Source: Pterobdella sp. o SKG-2022 (lineage: Eukaryota; Annelida; Clitellata; Hirudinida; Piscicolidae). Taken from it: a DNA stretch of 64,000 bases. Shown here piece after piece: positions 34,801-47,100 of the stretch; positions within the stretch are counted from its first letter, which is position 1; each line of letters starts with the position of its first letter. The position numbers and the translations under genes were made by a program. The DNA lies in assembly GCA_964035795.1 (NCBI GenBank), contig OZ038320.1, forward strand, positions 29,111,855 to 29,175,854, written 5' to 3'. Under the pieces are notes generated by a model. It ran no database searches. It was not told the DNA's origin and saw only the letters and a list, made by a program, of their open reading frames with translations.

Positions 34801-37800
34801 TTTTATTATTTGTTTTAACTTCTTTATTTTTGCAACAAAATAATTTTAGAATTAAATTTTTTAAAGACAGCTACAAGTAAATCATAAAATAATTAAAAAA
34901 TGCTTGAGACTATTATAACTAACATCAATTTAAAACTCACATACATACAAATGAAATAACAATGGAATTACAAGTCTTGAAATCTTTTGCAATTCCATGT
35001 GAGATTTCTTAAAAAATCATCACTTGTTGCAAGAGCAGTCAAAAAAGGTAAGAAACTGTCATAATTTGTTCCCTCCCTGACACAAGTAAGTTTGCAGTTT
35101 GGACCATTTCACTTTTGTTTTTAATTTAAGACTCGTTGTTTTAATTTAGTTAATTATAATTATTGTTCTCATTGTCAATGTTTCATTGTTATTGCTTGAA
35201 AACATCCAATCTCGCAAAAATGCCATAGAATTTTTGTAACAAAAGTGGCTGTATGAAATTTATTCTAATTTAGCTCTAATCCTAGTTTTAACTAAAAATG
35301 TAGTTCAAAAAAATTAAATCGTTTTTTTAAATTTGACGAAATGATTTTTTCAATAATATTCAAATAAAATGAAAAAACATTGTTCCAATAGATAATTGAA
35401 AAAAATTATTTAATAGAGAAAAACCTCTCTTACGGGGTTTGAAGTAGATTGTAAGGGATTACTATTGAGTTGTATACAAAGCTAAACCCTCGAAAAAGCT
35501 TCATAGTTCGTTATGGTTTCAAACCTTCGGTCAATTATGAGTCAATCAATAGTATTCGATATTTAAGTGTCATCCTTAGGTGAATGAATTTATAAGTTGA
35601 ATCTAATGTGTATTAATAATAACTAGCGCACTCATTGATAAGGTAACACGCTCCTATGAAAAGCTTTGTATATTTTGTTAATAAACCTCTAGAAAAGTTT
35701 ATTTTTAAACAATTATTTTTTTAAATTAAATGCTTCAACCTCCATAAATCACATAGTTCATGTAGTGATAGGTTTTAATTCCATTATGAGTTTGCCTACT
35801 CAGATCACAAGTTTACATTCTTTTTCTATTATCGGTATTTATTTGACATTTATAATTCTAATATAATCTATTGAAAGTTGAACTGGAAAAAATTAAAAAT
35901 ATATTGTTTTAAATATATTCAGTGATTTTTTCAAAAGTAATATTTAAAATATTAATATTATTTATTGTAAAACTTCTATCATATATTCATATCTTAATTC
36001 ATTTTAAAAGCCCATTCATGTGAGTTTTAACATCTTGAAACTGATTTTAATTTATTTCATTGAACTTAATGCACCAATTTTTGTGGAAAGATAAGAATTT
36101 GTTATAGTTGCACCTATGCACCAAAAACATCGATGACCTACGCCTGGTGATACCTATCTGTTCAGAGATTTTCAGTTTGAGTTTTTAAGAATTTTTTATA
36201 AATTTTTAATGTCAATTAAAAATGTCATAGGTGTTGGGTTTTGTGGGGTTTTATAAAGAGAATATATTTATTGTTCTTAACACGTTATTTAAACCTAGGT
36301 AGGTTTGTATAGTTTCACTTTATTGTGCTTTGCAGTTGAGACTCGATGTAAGCACTATTTGATGATAATAAAATACTGGAACATAGACTCTGAAAACATT
36401 CATAAAATTTTTAAATTCAAATATTAAAAATATTTTTAGCGTGAATAAAACGTTAAAACTAAAGTTCACTTTCGAGCTAATTATAGCCTTTAAGACAAGA
36501 AATTACTACGTCAAATCATATTATTATCAGTGCTAATGATTTTATTATGTCTTTTTTTCTTCTTCTTATTATTATTATTTTTTTTGTTTTCATTGTATCA
36601 AATTATTATTAATAGTTTTAGGTTTTTTTGTAGTTTAAATTATAACAGCTCTCTTATACTATTTTCCGTTATTCTTAACTAACAATGTTACAAATTTTTC
36701 CCATCTGTATTTATTATTTTTTATTTTTTTAGCTTTATGAGTACTATTTCTAATGATTTATTTGAATATACTGGGTACATTCTGAAAACTCTCGACCCCT
36801 GGATTCACCTTTTCTTTATAAAGATATTGGTTATTTTGCAAGCCAGTTCGATCAGAAAATGAAGATGATGATGAACGACAAATGTTGATGATAGTGGAAA
36901 GAAAAATAAAAATCAGGTGACAATGATGATGACGACTACAACGGCAATGATGAGGATGATGATTTTATAAAGCCAAATTTAAGCAAATTTTATTTAATTT
37001 ATTGATTTTTAATTTTGAGTTTGGTAATTTATAGACTCCTATTCAAGTGCACAAAGCAACATAAAAATTTAATTTATTATTATCCATTTATATTGGGGTT
37101 TTTACAACACGTTATATATATTTTATGCCTCTATTGAAAAACAACTGTCATAGACAATTCTAGCTCCTCCATAAAGCATAAAGGTAATAAATAGTATCAA
37201 AGTGACAATAAAACCGTTAAGTTTTGAAAAATACTTGTAATAATGTTTTATGGGTCTTGAACGAAGAATCAAATAATTTAAGCTTACGATCTAAGCCTGA
37301 TCTAAATCATTGATGTTTTCACAATTTCAAGTGCTTTCGAAGCCAATAAAAAATGTCTTCACTTGAATTCAAAAGCTTTTTGGTGAAATACTGTTTGAAA
37401 ACTAAAACCAGCTGAGGCTAATTGTTTATTAGTTTAAATGAAATCATTACTTGAACTTCAGTTATGAAAACGGATGAGTAACCACTTTTAATGCAAGAAG
37501 ATCGTGTGGTAGAATATAGGTGTTAAGAGCTATAATGATTTTTAACCTAAGATTTCTCTTATTCAACAATATCACCTTTCGACTTTTTTCTGTAGTCACT
37601 TTTGAAATCAAAGCCGCAATTTTTTGAACAATGCAATGTTAATGACATTTTTTAGTATTTTTAAAACATATTTTATTTCTGAATGTTTTTGATATTTTTT
37701 TAATGAATAAAAATTTAATTTTTATAGAAATGGTTACAATTTACAAAGATCTAATTAAGCTTCATCCTATAGCAATCACATTTGAAACTGATTAATTTTA

Positions 37801-40800
37801 TCATATATTTTTTATTAAATTTCAAATTCAACTATATAGCTTTCATAACTCTTTCTAATGACAGTTCTGTATCGAATCTTATAGCCACAAAACCAAATGG
37901 ATTAACTTTCAACTCCACATCTGACTTTTGAACTATTACTTCAACTTGAACTAGCATTTGTTCCCATTCTTGATTTTTTTTTTGAAAATTTTTTTTAAAC
38001 CTAAACAGTTTATCACAAGGTTGACCATGTTATAGATTGAAATCTTAGTTTTCGACACAGCGCTGGAAAACATCAAACTAATAGGTCAAAAACTTTGGTC
38101 AAATGAGCTATAAGAAACAGTTTAATTTTTCACATTATTTTCTACTGAACAATTATTGTTATTTCAAAAAATTAATTTCTGGTTTTTCCAATATTTACAA
38201 AAAGCACAATTAAGAGAAAGAGATCAAAAGAATCAAGTTTTTGCCCACAAGCATCAATAAATTTGATGAATAAATCATTTGATATGAAAACAATAAACAT
38301 TATTTTCAAAATATTTTCTAAGTACATTAAAATGTCTTCAAAAAGCCAAAAAACATTATTTGTCCAAAACTGATGGATACTTATGGTTTAAATGATACAA
38401 CATCAAACTGATCTCTTAAGATATCGAGTTCGGTCTCATTTTGGGCCGACAGTTAGCACTAGTTTAGCAATGTGTTAGTTTTGTAGCAAGCGGTTGAATT
38501 TGACCAGAAGAAGTGCTTTATGTTTAGCTTGCTTTGCGAGCACTAATAACAACAAGAAGACTGGTTTTTTCATTAATGATTTTATTGAATGTTTTATAAT
38601 ATTGAAAACTATATAAAGTAATGATATTAAAAATCATCTTGTAAAACTAAAAAAACTCAACTGAAATTTATGAGTTTATAATGCTTAATACACTCAAAAT
38701 TGAAGATTTAACAACATAAATAATACTACTAGTGCTTTATAGCTTTTCATCCTTGATATAAGAATCTCAACTATTCTAAAACATTTCAATAATCTAGATA
38801 GAAACTACATTCAAATAACCTAAATTCCTACGTTTTTGTGTGAAATTGATACCAAAATATGTTATACCATTGAATTTTAAGTCCGCCTTAGACTTGATAG
38901 CATGAGTGTAGTAGTGTTTGATGAATATTTATTTATCTTTTTAAAACATCTTCAATTGGTTTCAAACTTCCAAATGAGACATAGTGTAAATAAGTTTGTC
39001 TTTAAATGGTTAATTATTGTTGTATCAAGTGTAGGTTGAGCTTATAAGAATGGATATGTGAAAAAATTTGAACTTCAAAACTATTAAATGTTGATTTAAA
39101 TATTGATTTCAATAAACTGAGTATAACAGACATACAAAATCATGAATTAAAAAAGTATTCGAAAAATAAAATAACGTTTCTGCTGGTCGTTTTATTTTGA
39201 GTCATTTAAATTATTATATAAACTAAGCAATATATATTTTCAAAGTTTCAATTTTAATTTTAAAAAAACTAAATAAAATGACAGCTAAAGATCTACACAA
39301 AAAAAAATTAACAAAAAAAAACAATACAAAGAACAACTTTGAAAAATCAACAGAAATAATAACCTTGACAATGATACGGCCTCTAGGACTGAAGCAGATG
39401 TAGCGAGTTGGGTGGGTAGAGTGGATGGTGAAGGTGGGTCTACTGATAGCTCTGGCACCCACACTTGTCATCGATAAGCGGGCTGGTGTGGAATGTTTTG
39501 ATGTCATTTAGTTAAAAGTTTGACAATGAAGATAGGGTATGTCTCTCACCCAAACAAAGGAACATGGGGGTAAAAGAATGAAAACTAAATAACTTGTATT
39601 TGAGATTCTCCATGAGAATCATTGTGGGAAACAAAGTGATTTGTATACTAATGTGTGGTTTCCTTATTGGTGATTGATTTTTAGGAAGTTTTGATAAAGT
39701 TAGTCGGTTCATAGTATTTGTGATTAATTTGTTTGTTGTTGTGTTTCTGTTTTTTCCTTGTTTATTGCTGTCAAATAAAACGTTCGGCAGAGTTTGAGGG
39801 TTTTAAATATTCAAAAAAACTTCAAGATTATGGTAGAAGTATTATGAACTTTTTTGCAATAAATAAAAATAATTTGTACTTAAACAGTTATAATAAATAT
39901 TAAAGTGTGTTTATCAAATGAAGTTCGCTGCAAAAGCGCCCAAAATGCCTGAAAATTCATGGTTTGCGGAGGTCTCAATGAAAATTAGCTTTTTGGGCTG
40001 TAGAAATGTTTTGAGGGTAGTAAAAAACGCATATTAACCATGAAAACTTTTTAAAGTAAAAGTTTTAGTTGGAAACTTGTATAGCAAAGATTGATACAAT
40101 TTTTTAAGGACTGCCAGTTTGAGCTAACGTCAAACCAGTAGCCCCCTATGGTTCCCACACTTGGGCAGATTTCTTTGCCGTTATCAACTGGAACCATTCG
40201 CTAAACCAAACCACAACAGTAGCATAATATCACTTTGACGATATTTTCTACAGAATCTACTGATACCCAGGTTTTAAAAGAGAAGCAGCTTTTGAGTGCA
40301 GACGATAAGTATAATGCAATTGACGTCAGGTGCCTAAAAAAATGTGTGAAACAGTTGAAAGATTTGTAACCAACGATTTGTAAATACCTTAATTTGAAAA
40401 ATGAAAAATTTGATTTAAACAAAATTTTTTTTAATGCGCTTCAGTACTTGAAATAGACTTAATTTTTAATTAGCGAGACGTTTTGATTGACGTGTAAAAT
40501 TTTTTGATCAATCAAATGCTATTCATACAAGGTTTAAATTGATAATCTTAAAATAGAAACTCTTTATATAATTTTTTATATGCAAAAAAAATCAATTTAT
40601 TTATATATTCAAAATATAAAAAAAATTTTTTTTAATTATGTGGAAATTTTTTTTTTCCTTTCAATGTTTAAAATAAAAATAAATACATTTAATTGAATTT
40701 TATCAACAAAAAAAATAATTAAACATTTCTGAAAATATTAAAAGAAATATAATACAAAAAACAAAACTCATAAGCTTAATCCAATTATAACCTTAATAAA

Positions 40801-43355
40801 TAATATCACGAAATGAATTGTGACAGTAAACAATACTAAATGCATTGACACTTAACTATCCAGCTAACAAGTATATGGGGAATAAACCTCGATTTAAAAT
40901 ATATTAAATAACTTAACAAGAATAAAATAGATTAGTTTTATTTAATTCTTATGAATTAACTTCTATTAAACATGGCGAGAGATTCACTAACAACTGTTCT
41001 GCACCACAAGGCTCTTACACCGACCTTTCTTCACGCACTTTCTCCACCCACGTCTACTTACAACAACTCGATCTACTTTTCACCATGTTAGCCCCATCAT
41101 TTTCTCAATGAAGTTCATACCTTGTTTGTAAGGTCGTCCTTGTTTGAATGCCAAACTGATTTTAAGCTCTTAATGCTTGTTTCTCTCAGAATCAATGGCG
41201 CTAAGCTTCGGCAATGGCAAAACCAGGCTCATTTGTAGGCTTGCACTTTTTTCTAAAAATAACCCTTTTTTTTTTTTATAATTCAATATAACTCCAACGC
41301 TATTTTCATGAATTTGAAATTGCCAAATGAAGCTCTAAGTCTCAATCATAACTGCTTTTTGTCGCAAGGTATACAAAGTTTATGTCTATTTTACACAGAT
41401 GTTATATACATACCACAAAACTAGTTAAGCAATTATCACATGGACTTCGTTTTAAAAAATGAATTAATGCAAAAAATTGATTTTTTAAATACTTTTTTAT
41501 CATGGGAAATTATAAAACGAATTTTTTTTGATTCTTTGATAATTTTTTTATATACTGTTGAAATACGCACCAACACCACCTTATCTTGAAGGCTTGTTCT
41601 AATTAATAGCATTTTAATACGCCATTAACTTCTAAATATATTCAAGGATGTTATCATTCAAAATGATAACGATTTCTACTGCAGAAAATTATTTCGAGCT
41701 TGATAAAGATATAGAATTTAAAAATAAAGCAATAATATAATAAAAAATAACGAATTATGTTTTAATATTCGTTTTGAAATACTTTAAACTTAATTAGATT
41801 AAAAATTATTTTTTCAATTATGAATTATTTATATACTGAAACACACTACTTTCTGAAGCTCAATTAAAATATGAATGGTCCAAAAAACTCACAAAAAATT
41901 TCGGTCTTGAAGAATTTCTAAACATCAATAATAATAATATCAACATAGTAATGATAATGAAAATGACAAATTAGTACCTAGTTTGTCGTTTTTGTTGGCG
42001 TTTGCAAAGACCTGTTTTTTGAGCCACACAAAACCATTGGAGCAGCTGTTATAGAGAAGTACATTACGGGTAAGTTGGCTGTGGTGGCCACTCTTTGAGC
42101 TGCCAATGTGACTCCATTTGCTTGCGTTATATCGATGGGTTCTTTCAATTGTAGTTGATTTGTTGTAGAGAGCATTTAACGTTGTGATGGTGTTGTTATT
42201 ATGGGCACTTAATATACGGTGGGTGTTGATACGTCGAGGTTTCTTCTTTCGTTTGTGTTGGTGTTGAGAAGTGATGATAGGTGGTTGGCGTTTTCTATGG
42301 TGTTTGGCTGAGTGCAAACGAAACGTCTCGTGTTTGTAAGTCTGGTTGGAGGGGTTATGGGGCCTGTAGTGACCATAATTGTTCAGACCTCCAGAAACTC
42401 CGGGGTTTGGAGGTTTGGAAATATGGCTTTTGTGTAGTCGATTCAATCTCTCTTTCTTTTTTCTCTTTTTGAACATAATTTTTTCATAGTTTTTACGAAA
42501 ACTTTTGTTGTTTTGTCGGTTAAAAATCGACTTTTTGTACTTTATACTTTGTTTTTTGATTTTTCGATATTTATGAGTTCTGCGATTAAGACGAGATTTT
42601 TTATTGTCTTTTTGTCGAATAAAAGTTTTATAGTCAATGTGGTTTTCAAATATCCTATTTTTAATATTTCTTTTATCTTTTTTATTTCTATCGAATAGTT
42701 TATACTGTTTGTTTAAGTCTATAGGACGTTTATTATTACTAAAACGATCAAGGTTTGGAGGAGTATTATTGAGGTCAGTTATATTTTGGTGAGTAATTTC
42801 ATTCGGCTTGATTCTTTGAGGCGCATACGTGTCATTAGTGTTATGCTTACCCTCGCTATTCAATGCAGCTTCTTCGTGGTAATCTTCTAATGGTGTGAAG
42901 GTGTGTTTTGCTTTTCTCTTGTGTCGTTTGTGGCTTGAAATAGACCTGAGTTCATCATTAAGTGTGCTAGTTTTTTGAAGTTGAGAACGCGGTGTTGAAG
43001 TATGGTTTATAATGGACGGAGTAAATGGGGTAGTGTGGAATAAAAGATATGACGTAAGAGAATTTAGTGGTGTTGTGGACTCCAATAAAAAAGATGGTGA
43101 AACTTTTGACAAAGAATTTTTAAAAACTAATGGAAAAAATATAAAATTTGATAAATTCGAATAGAATTCTTCTTGGGTTATAAAGCGGCTTCCATTTGTA
43201 AAGTCTTGTGAATCCGATTGATTAAAATTTTTGAGAAGTTTTTTTGGAAGGTTGTTGGGATGGCGTAAATGTCTAGGTGAGGGTGTTGTTGTTGTAGCCA
43301 TAGAAAATGATTTAAAAGTTAATACTTGTATCAAAATTACTACGGAAACCTGCAT
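28577..43355 (-). CDS. FGF8/17/18-like fibroblast growth factor with long basic N-terminal region (3 exons)
   Basis: Secreted FGF ligand, 584 residues. Exons: 41978-43355 (phase 1), 39364-39482 (phase 0), 28577-28834. Residues 1-18 (MQVSVVILIQVLTFKSFS) look like a signal peptide. About 400 Lys/Arg/Asn/His-rich residues follow, with clusters that could be convertase sites or heparin-binding (SHKRHKRKAK, FKKRKKKER, HRKRQ, HKRKKKPRR). The FGF trefoil starts near 429 (RNVLLYNSCSNGFVWLKK), continues RYICFSPRGRIIVK at the end of exon 2, and in exon 3 MYCRFTDHHPGNFYIQISL, NWRLAFKSDGR and ECSYFLKTYLPSV. The junction after IIVK falls where vertebrate FGF8 has LIAK followed by an intron. Introns are 2.5 and 10.5 kb. 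The core and both splice phases agree; extra 5' exons are possible. Confidence 0.88.
28980..31110. repeat. AT-rich low-complexity tract, AAT/AAC-type, in FGF intron 2
   Basis: Plus-strand ATT-type runs near 29090-29210 are followed by strongly A-biased AAT/AAC/AAAT mixtures near 29990-30080 and 30900-31090. Open frames across it are by-products of low complexity. A less simple stretch at 29640-29900 shows no readable coding. Confidence 0.5.
31791..31862 (+). repeat. (ATT)n microsatellite in FGF intron 2
   Basis: About 24 near-perfect ATT/TTA units, ending at TTGGTATGC. The poly-isoleucine frame here is an artefact of the repeat. Confidence 0.9.
40100..40310. repeat. Dispersed repeat copy in FGF intron 1, related to 6060-6245
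   Basis: Colinear with the copy at 6060-6245: TTGGGCAG, GCCGTTATCAACT, GCTAAACCAAA, then CCCAGGTTTTAAAAGAGAAGCAGC. No open frame. The class is unknown; length and lack of coding capacity are compatible with a SINE or a fragment of a larger element. Confidence 0.5.
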
Positions 43356-43925
43356 TTTGAAATAAATAAATTAGTAGTGAGATTATTTTCACTCATTGAA
43401 ATGAATTATAGGTTAGATTACATCGAACGAAATAGAAGTTTCTTTCAGGTACAATATCAACACAAGGGAAAACTCATTGGAAACTTTTCATAAGCTCAAA
43501 AACAAATGGGTATTAACATACTCATCCTCTCTGTGTGAAGTGTACTGTGCATTTTAAACGTGTTGATAACAAGAAAAAAACCAGCTCAGTCATTAATCAC
43601 TACTTTTAGAAATTAATCGAAAAAGTCCACAAAAACCTAGAAACTAAAATGTTTGGGATTTTCAATATAACAAATTTTATGGCTTAGAATACAATTTTCA
43701 GAGAAAACTTTATCCGATCAGTTTGATTTAATAAATTAACTAATTTCATGTCGATAATAGTTAAAAATTTTTAAAAACTAAATTTTGTAAAAAAATTTAT
43801 TTATCAATTGAAAATTGAGTATAATAACAACAATAACAACAATAAATAAAAATCAATCATAAAATATTAAAACAAAAATCATGGAAACGAAGGCAAAACG
43901 AATAATTTTATCAATGAAAAATACT

Positions 43926-44165
43926 AACGTCAACATAATAACAATTACAACAATAATAATAATAACGTCAACATAATAACAATTACAACAATAATAATAA
44001 TAACGTCAACATAATAACAATTACAACAATAATAATAATAACGTCAACATAATAACAATTACAACAATAATAATAATAACGTCAACATAATAACAATTAC
44101 AACAATAATAATAATAACGTCAACATAATAACAATTACAACAATAATAATAATAACGTCAACATA
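43926..44165 (+). repeat. 38-bp tandem repeat, six copies
   Basis: The unit starts AACGTCAACATAATAACAAT, continues TACAACAATA and ends in ATAAT steps; starts fall every 38 bases (43926, 43964 and on to about 44154). Copies are virtually identical, suggesting recent expansion. It lies about 570 bases upstream of the FGF start codon. Confidence 0.95.
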
Positions 44166-47100
44166 AAACTTGAAAGAATAAACAAAGCTAGTAGCGCCAA
44201 CGGTTATTATATTTAACGATGACCGCGATAAAGAGTGGGATGACAGCAATTTTATGACGGTAAATACAGCAATAAACGTATAATAAATGGCTTGTTTTTT
44301 AACCTTATGAACATTTGATTTACAGTGCAGGGTGTTTGTTGAATTGGTTTATGTAGAATATTTTTATGTCTGGGTATTTTTAATTTTTTTACGTCGGTCT
44401 ATGGCGGGTTTTTTTGGGTTTTTCTATAACTCTTTTTTTAATAAAGCTAAAACTATCAAAAATTATAGAGCTCTCTTGCTTTGAATAAATGTGTTAAATA
44501 TCTCTGAATTTGACGTGAAAGTTTCAAAAAATTTATTACTGGAAATACATTAAGTTTCCTCAAGAAGTGAATAAACTCATAAATCTTGGTTCCAGCTCGT
44601 TTTAAAAATCTTTTCTGCTCTTCAATTTGACATCTTGCAATCAACTTCAATATTTTTTAACGAGAGATTTTTAACCCGTTTGTTTATCGAATAAATTCAA
44701 TATTCTAACATTTTAAGCTATATATTTCAATGCTTTTTCTCTTAAAAATCATTACAGGAAATGCTTTAAACTTATGCCTACTTCAAGGCACTCTTAACCA
44801 TTATAAAAATCGCCAACGTATCAGTCATCAGCATGATAAATTTTACCAAAAACAAAAATTTTAAAGCCTTTATGTATAAACACAAGTTTAAATTGAAAGC
44901 TTTTATTTGGTGTAGGCATATAAATCTAGAAAAACTCACCACACCATAAATTAAAATCTCCAGACAAGGAAGCATTGAGATATTATATCGCTCAAACATC
45001 AATGGTTTTCAAATGTTTCCAAGCAAGAAAATATTTAACAGTGTTTTAGTTAGTAGGTGTATATTTTTTTGAAGTTTTGTATCTTTATTGTAGTTTTTAC
45101 TTGAAGAAATTATATATTTTATATAAGGTTAAAAAAATATTTTTGTTTTATTAGAGGGTTTTATTTTATATTTTTAAACAAATTTTTCTATAGTGATTTA
45201 TCTTATGTACTAAGATAATATTTTTAAAATACTGCAAAAGTTAAACAGATTTCGATTTTTTTTACTTCTGTTACCATTAATAATTGTTAAAAATTAACAT
45301 TTTCTCGAAATATTACAAATAAAACACAATACAAAAGACCATCAAAAGTATTATATCTAAATTTGCATTAAAATCTAATTGTTACAAAACTAACATGTCG
45401 TTGTAGGTCCAAAACTCTCTTCAATTCTTTCGAAAAACATACATTTTCAAATGAAAGTCTCAAAAAAATATATTGAGTTTAGTATTGAAGCAATAAAGTA
45501 TTTTGCCCAGTTAAATGATAATTTGATTCTCTACTAAATTTTTTTGCATTTTTTTCAAATATTTTTTAAACTTATCAGAATTAAATGCATTAAATTCTTC
45601 TTGATATATAAACTTTCAAAAAATTTCAGTTGTTTTTGTGAGTATAATGCATCTTTTTTTTTGAATATTGTTCAAGCTTCAACTCCCACAAGCCTTTCAT
45701 AAAAATATTTAAGGTCTGTATCGATGCAAACGTTCATGACGTTATTTATTACACGGTATCAGACTTAAACCATCCCACTATGCTTTTCAAGCCGAGTTAC
45801 AATAGCTTTGTGAGTTTAAAAATTCATTAATAAATCACTAACGGGTTAAAAATATATTTTTTGATAGAATTGAGTAAGTGATTCAATTTAAATAACCAAT
45901 GAAATAAAAATTTACAAAGATTTACGTAGATGGATTTTTCTAATTAATTGAAGTTATTTTAAGAATTTACGCGGTGTTTAACTTACATAGTATGTATCCC
46001 TTTTTAGAGATATATAGTAAAACATTAATTATATGTATATTTAGACTGACACTTCTCGACAAAAGTCTTATTTACACACTTTTAATAGGTAATGCTTTTA
46101 AAATTACGACGAAAATATTTCACCAAGGTCGTTTCATTTATTTGTTAAAAATTAATTTTGTTTTGCTACCAAATTACCGTATACACTACGTGTAGTTCGT
46201 TTCTAAACATCACCATTATCTCGAAAACATAAACAGAAACTAATCTCGGAGCTCCTTCAACATCAAACTCTTACGATTTCATTACGTTTGCATTTTTGAC
46301 AATCTCACTGAACATACAAATAAATTTAAAGAAACATTTTTGCGATCCTTAATCTACCAATGATTATCCTCATATGTATGTATTGTTTATCTCAGAAGAT
46401 TTACTTATTTCTGTGCATACTTATCATTAACTAGGGGGTTTATTCTTTTATTTATCTCAATTGAATAATTTTAAATTTATTGTCTTCGTTCATCGGTTCT
46501 TTTCAAATTGTTGTTCATATTTTTTGATTGAGTATTAGAATATAAATATTATTTGAAATTCATTTATTCATAATTTGTTAAAAATTTTTTAATATGAAAT
46601 TTGTTCATCAAGGTTTTTTATTCAATTTTTTTAATTTAAAATTCAGTTATGAAAATTTTATTTATTGGAAATGCAGCTAATAAAATTTCAGCTGTTCGAA
46701 TTTAATTAATTAATTAAAATTCGTTTGTTGTGATTTTAATTAGTAAGTTTATTCATTAATATCAAACCAATTAATTTAAATAATAATAAACTAAAATTCA
46801 AATATAAATATTGTTGAATATATCAAAACTGCATCAAATTTAAAAAATTATGAATCTAAAAAGGTAATGGAAATCATTACACTGATTAAAAGAATTAAAT
46901 AAATTCAAGACAATCTGAAAGAAGTTATTTATAGAATAAACGGCCATCATAACTCAATTTCGAAGTGTAAAATATTTTAACAACTTTAAATTCAAATTTA
47001 AAATTCAAACTTGATTTCAGTTAGTTTGTAATTTTTTTTTGAATAAACTTCTCAAATATTCCGTATTTTTTTAATTAAATGAAAGGCATAAATTTATATA

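Noticed and set aside
41000..41240. Minus-strand stretch with RRGWRKCVKKGRCKSLVV in FGF intron 1, possibly retroelement debris
   Set aside because: Frames are broken by stops and no recognised reverse-transcriptase or endonuclease motif is present.
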